From contig NZ_JALJZV010000017.1 of the NCBI RefSeq assembly GCF_024171535.1, positions 1 to 64,000 on the forward strand: a DNA stretch of 64,000 bases, given 5' to 3'. This document shows positions 61,749 through 64,000 of the stretch, one piece after another; position 1 is the stretch's first letter; each line of letters opens with the position of its first letter. This DNA comes from Flavobacterium sp. HSC-61S13. GTDB taxonomy: Bacteria > Bacteroidota > Bacteroidia > Flavobacteriales > Flavobacteriaceae. The position numbers and the translations under genes were made by a program. A model generated the notes under the pieces. That model did not search any database. It was not told the origin of the DNA and was given only the letters and a program-made list of their open reading frames with translations.

Positions 61749-62102
61749 GGAGCTATTGGCGTCACAGTTAAAATTCGAAAATACTTGACCAAACCGGTAG
61801 ACGATATGCCTTTTGATGCGTTGATTTCGGTACGGTATCGGATTCAAGGCAGATTGGGTCAATGGATAGATAAAGAGGCCAAATCGATGATGTTTCCTAA
61901 AAATTGGGATTTGGAAAGAATTCAACAAGAAGTTGCTTTTGTTTATGAAAATGCTGTAGCTAAATATAAAGGTCTTGATATTAAAACTTTAGAACGAAAT
62001 ATTCAAAATTACAAAGGGAAATGTACAAGTGATTTTGATATTTTGATACAAGTTGACAGAAATAAAAATATTTTGGATTCGTATCCATTAATTAAAAAAT
62101 GA
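61731..62102 (+). CDS. Displaced EndoU toxin tip, catalytic GGHNH lost
   Basis: A tip fragment of about 123 residues. From VKIRKYLTKPVDDMPFDALISVRYR to GRLGQWIDKEAKSMMFPKNW it copies the EndoU core of the toxin at 59731, including the lysine. The preceding AGGHNHEVIGF of the toxin is reduced to AIG, so the essential histidine is missing. The tail after residue 70 differs fully (KGLDIKTLERNIQNYKGKC). The only starts, GTG 61722 and ATG 61731, lie inside the hairpin of the previous terminator. It is therefore a stored or decayed toxin end, not an active toxin. An immunity gene follows by 4 bases. Confidence 0.75.
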   Translation: MGKILLGAIGVTVKIRKYLTKPVDDMPFDALISVRYRIQGRLGQWIDKEAKSMMFPKNWDLERIQQEVAFVYENAVAKYKGLDIKTLERNIQNYKGKCTSDFDILIQVDRNKNILDSYPLIKK

Positions 62103-62106
62103 AAAA

Positions 62107-62436
62107 ATGACTTATATATTTAAAAAATATGATTGGGAAGGAATTACAATGTATGAAGTTAATTCTGAATTTCTGATTTTAGATCTACTAACTGGGTACT
62201 ATTGGACTTCTATAATTATTGAAGGTATTATTGAAGGTATTGGATCAACTAAAGATACTTTTAATGATTTTAAATTTCAGACAGAGGGGGATGATTTATA
62301 CATTTATAGTAATAGTTATGGTGTGCAATTTTTTGATCTAAAGAGTGTCAAAAAAGAAGTCGATTTAGTATTATCACATGATGTGTTTTTAGGTTTTCTA
62401 AATGATTTTAAAGTATTCGTAGTAGAGAACAGTTAG
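62107..62436 (+). CDS. Second immunity protein of the EndoU type
   Basis: A 109-residue acidic protein, 4 bases after the displaced EndoU tip. Its C-terminal half (FKFQTEGDDLYIYSNSYGVQFFDLKS, then FLNDFKVFVVENS) is clearly related to the immunity protein at 61307, while the N-terminal half (KKYDWEGITMYEV) has diverged. This pattern, common end and different start, suits a protein that matches the altered tail of its own tip. Base composition is more AT-rich than the main toxin gene. Confidence 0.72.
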   Translation: MTYIFKKYDWEGITMYEVNSEFLILDLLTGYYWTSIIIEGIIEGIGSTKDTFNDFKFQTEGDDLYIYSNSYGVQFFDLKSVKKEVDLVLSHDVFLGFLNDFKVFVVENS

Positions 62437-62443
62437 ATAATGA

Positions 62444-62896
62444 AAAATTCGCATTCAAAAAAACGCTTTAAATATTTTTGAAAGCGAAAGAAGGATACGA
62501 CAAATTATATACGCCCTAAAAAACAAATATTCTTCTAGATTATTTAATCCTAATAAAAGGGCATTGCAAGATTTGGGCATTATATTGCCCAAATCAAAAA
62601 ACGGTTTAAGTGTGGATTTTGAAGGTACGCCGTATTTATATCCGGTAGCAGCAAACCAAAAAAACATCGTGAAAATAAAAATGACGGGGAGTAGAAAGAA
62701 TGATAATAAATTGGCATACGAGCTTTCAGGAATAAAAAAAGATGGTATGTATACATGGCATCATTTAGATGATTATAATCCATTAATTAATACTTGTACG
62801 ATGCAATTAGTAATAAAAAAAGTTCACAGAGCGGCGGTGCCACATTATGGTAGTGTTGAATTATTCAAAAAAATTCTGAAAGTAGAAAAATATTAG
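62444..62896 (+). CDS. Displaced HNH/Endo VII-type (WHH) nuclease toxin tip without start
   Basis: An open frame of 150 codons, 62444-62896. No ATG occurs; a TTG at 62564 is the first acceptable start and would cut the domain. The C-terminal part has the WHH-type nuclease signature: GMYTWHHLDDYNPLINTCTMQLVIKKVHRAAVPHYGSVE, that is W-H-H, M-Q-L-V and two later histidines. Such DNA-cutting domains form toxin tips of Rhs and other polymorphic toxins. The upstream residues (KIRIQKNALNIFESERR) look like a continued coding sequence, so this is the end of a toxin cut off from its N-terminus. A SUKH gene follows by 6 bases. Confidence 0.75.
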   Translation, partial: KIRIQKNALNIFESERRIRQIIYALKNKYSSRLFNPNKRALQDLGIILPKSKNGLSVDFEGTPYLYPVAANQKNIVKIKMTGSRKNDNKLAYELSGIKKDGMYTWHHLDDYNPLINTCTMQLVIKKVHRAAVPHYGSVELFKKILKVEKY

Positions 62897-62902
62897 GTAA
62901 AC

Positions 62903-63316
62903 ATGAAAGCAATAAAATTTGAAAATGTAGAAAAAGGTATTAATTGGCAAGATATCAAAGATATTGAAAGTGAAATAGGTGTGATTTTACTAGAAAATTA
63001 CAAAAGATTAATTTTAAAATTTAACGGAGGATTGACAGAAGACTCGAGCTTCATTGATGTATTACTAAGTATAAGATATGGTGAGCAGACAGTACAAGAT
63101 ATGGTTAAAATGCATCAAATTTTAGAAAGTAATATCCCCTTCAATTTTCTACCAATTGCGCTAGACTGGTCTGATAATCCGATCACTATAAACTTAAATA
63201 TTGGAGAGCACTATGGTGAGATAGTGCAGTTTTATTTTGATACGGAGCAAGAACCAGAAGTTCTAGCCAAAGCACTTGAAGAACTACTAGGAGTTGAGAA
63301 TATAGACGAATTGTAG
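62903..63316 (+). CDS. SMI1/KNR4 (SUKH) family immunity protein
   Basis: A 137-residue acidic protein of the SUKH-1 type: INWQDIKDIESEIGVILLENYKRLILKFNGGLTEDS at the start, LPIALDWSDNPITINL in the middle and EVLAKALEELLG near the end. SUKH proteins are the most frequent immunity partners of polymorphic nuclease toxins, including HNH/WHH tips. Its position 6 bases after the WHH tip supports that pairing. It has no signal peptide and acts in the cytoplasm. Confidence 0.87.
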   Translation: MKAIKFENVEKGINWQDIKDIESEIGVILLENYKRLILKFNGGLTEDSSFIDVLLSIRYGEQTVQDMVKMHQILESNIPFNFLPIALDWSDNPITINLNIGEHYGEIVQFYFDTEQEPEVLAKALEELLGVENIDEL

Positions 63317-63357
63317 TTTGGAAGTTGCTAATATGCATTAAGTGAAAATTTTGTTTT

Positions 63358-63753
63358 TTGAGAGCATGTTTTGTCCTCAGAAGAGCTGGTGGACACAATC
63401 ACGAAGCTATTGGCTTTACAGTTAAAATTCGAAAATACTTGACCAAACCGGTGGACGATATGCCATTTGATGCGTTGATTTCGGTGCGCTACCGCGTTCA
63501 AGGTAGGCTTGGTCAATGGATAAATAAAGAGGCTAAATCGACAATGTTTCCGATAAATTGGGATATTACTCGAGTAAAACAAGAAATCGCTTTGGTCTAT
63601 GATGAAATGATGAAGTACAAAAGTCAACTTAAAAATGGTATAAGTGATTTTTCATTTCCATCTTCCAATGGTGCGTTTGTTATTCAAATAAAAACAGATC
63701 AATCGGGAAATATAACTAATGCATTTCCATTAATAAAACAAAGAAAAAGATGA
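63358..63753 (+). CDS. Displaced EndoU toxin tip with intact GGHNH
   Basis: The frame is open from 63346; the nominal TTG at 63358 is a poor start. AGGHNHEAIGFTVKIRKYL to KSTMFPINWDITRVKQEIALVYDEMM repeats the EndoU core of the main toxin with very few changes, including the histidine and the lysine. The first histidine segment (HNHFDGEF) of the main toxin lies outside this copy. The tail (KNGISDFSFPSSNG, then NAFPLIKQRKR) differs moderately. If recombined into the main gene through the shared block it would yield a toxin with a new end. The stop overlaps the next start (ATGA). Confidence 0.8.
   Translation: MRACFVLRRAGGHNHEAIGFTVKIRKYLTKPVDDMPFDALISVRYRVQGRLGQWINKEAKSTMFPINWDITRVKQEIALVYDEMMKYKSQLKNGISDFSFPSSNGAFVIQIKTDQSGNITNAFPLIKQRKR
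63385..63611 (+). repeat. EndoU recombination block, copy 3
   Basis: Same 227-base block as 60937-61163 without length change and with about 15 base differences by my count, mostly silent third positions. Confidence 0.85.
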
Positions 63754-64000
63754 AATATAAATTTTCGTTAAATCCGTATGAACAAAAAAATATTCCTATT
63801 AAGTATTATGGTCTTAATCTAGATGCATTGGCATCAGATGAATGGGCCTTAAGAGGTATGAGTTGGTGGGATTGGACCCCAGAAGAAATACAAAGAATTA
63901 TCGATAAAGCGAAGTATTTAATAGATGATCAAATTTTCGAGTATCAGGTAGAAGGTAGCGATTTGATTATATATGTATATATAGATGAAGTTCACTTTTT
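63750..64000 (+). CDS. Third EndoU-type immunity protein (3' end outside window)
   Basis: Begins at an ATG that overlaps the stop of the displaced EndoU tip. The first 83 residues (MKYKFSLNPYEQKNIPIKYY, then WALRGMSWWDWTPEEIQRIIDKA and FEYQVEGSDLIIYVYIDEVHF) are closely related to the immunity protein at 61307: the WAL-x-G-x-x-WW-x-WT-x-EEIQ-x-IIDK pattern is shared. The window ends before its stop, so the array may go on. Confidence 0.8.
   Translation, partial: MKYKFSLNPYEQKNIPIKYYGLNLDALASDEWALRGMSWWDWTPEEIQRIIDKAKYLIDDQIFEYQVEGSDLIIYVYIDEVHF

Overview
The window looks like a chromosomal segment of a Flavobacteriia member (Bacteroidota). Support comes from type IX secretion (T9SS) sorting domains of both types A and B, a SusC/SusD pair behind an ECF sigma/FecR pair, a bacillithiol deacetylase (BshB1), LytS/2TM/LytTR clusters, a BlaI/M56 pair, AT-rich intergenic DNA, and several promoters of the flavobacterial TTG-N(19-23)-TAnnTTTG form. 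I cannot name the species. No rRNA, prophage, complete insertion sequence or CRISPR array is visible.

Region 1-15 kb: the 3' end of a T9SS type B adhesin, then small housekeeping and stress genes. These include five GNAT acetyltransferase domains in four genes, a deoxyhypusine-synthase-like protein without the catalytic lysine, a Ca2+/H+ antiporter, a Crp-type regulator, a paiB gene followed by a paiA-like gene fused to a second GNAT domain, a DMT exporter facing a MocR regulator, an HxlR regulator facing a zinc-free-type alcohol dehydrogenase/quinone reductase, and a zinc-ribbon SDR protein.

Region 15-25 kb: ECF sigma factor, FecR anti-sigma factor, STN-containing SusC, SusD lipoprotein, an endonuclease/exonuclease/phosphatase-fold enzyme and a calcineurin-like phosphoesterase. 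This reads as one uptake locus whose enzymes cut phosphoester bonds rather than glycans. A cyclophilin follows.

Region 25-34 kb: a membrane TPR/HTH regulator next to a 2188-residue T9SS adhesin with five repeated adhesin/Fn3 units and a strong terminator.

Region 34-59 kb: core functions (DEAD-box helicase, GltS, LolD, MsrA, nucleoid-associated protein, LytS/2TM/LytTR signalling, BlaI/BlaR1-like pair with its operator inside the promoter, NCS2 purine permease, heme A synthase, CCA-adding enzyme, threonylcarbamoyl-AMP synthase, menaquinone genes, BshB1, two tandem tRNA-His). It also holds a decayed second copy of a T9SS type A sorting domain and an unrecognised lipoprotein/beta-barrel pair.

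Region 59-64 kb: the most interesting part. A polymorphic toxin ending in a bacterial EndoU nuclease domain is followed by its likely immunity gene and then by a row of displaced toxin tips, each with its own immunity gene: a catalytically damaged EndoU tip, an HNH/Endo VII (WHH-type) tip with a SUKH immunity gene, and a second EndoU tip whose shared 227-bp block is about 93% identical to the first. The window ends inside the next immunity gene, so the array continues. None of the displaced tips has a convincing start of its own, which fits a store of spare toxin ends that can recombine into the full-length gene.
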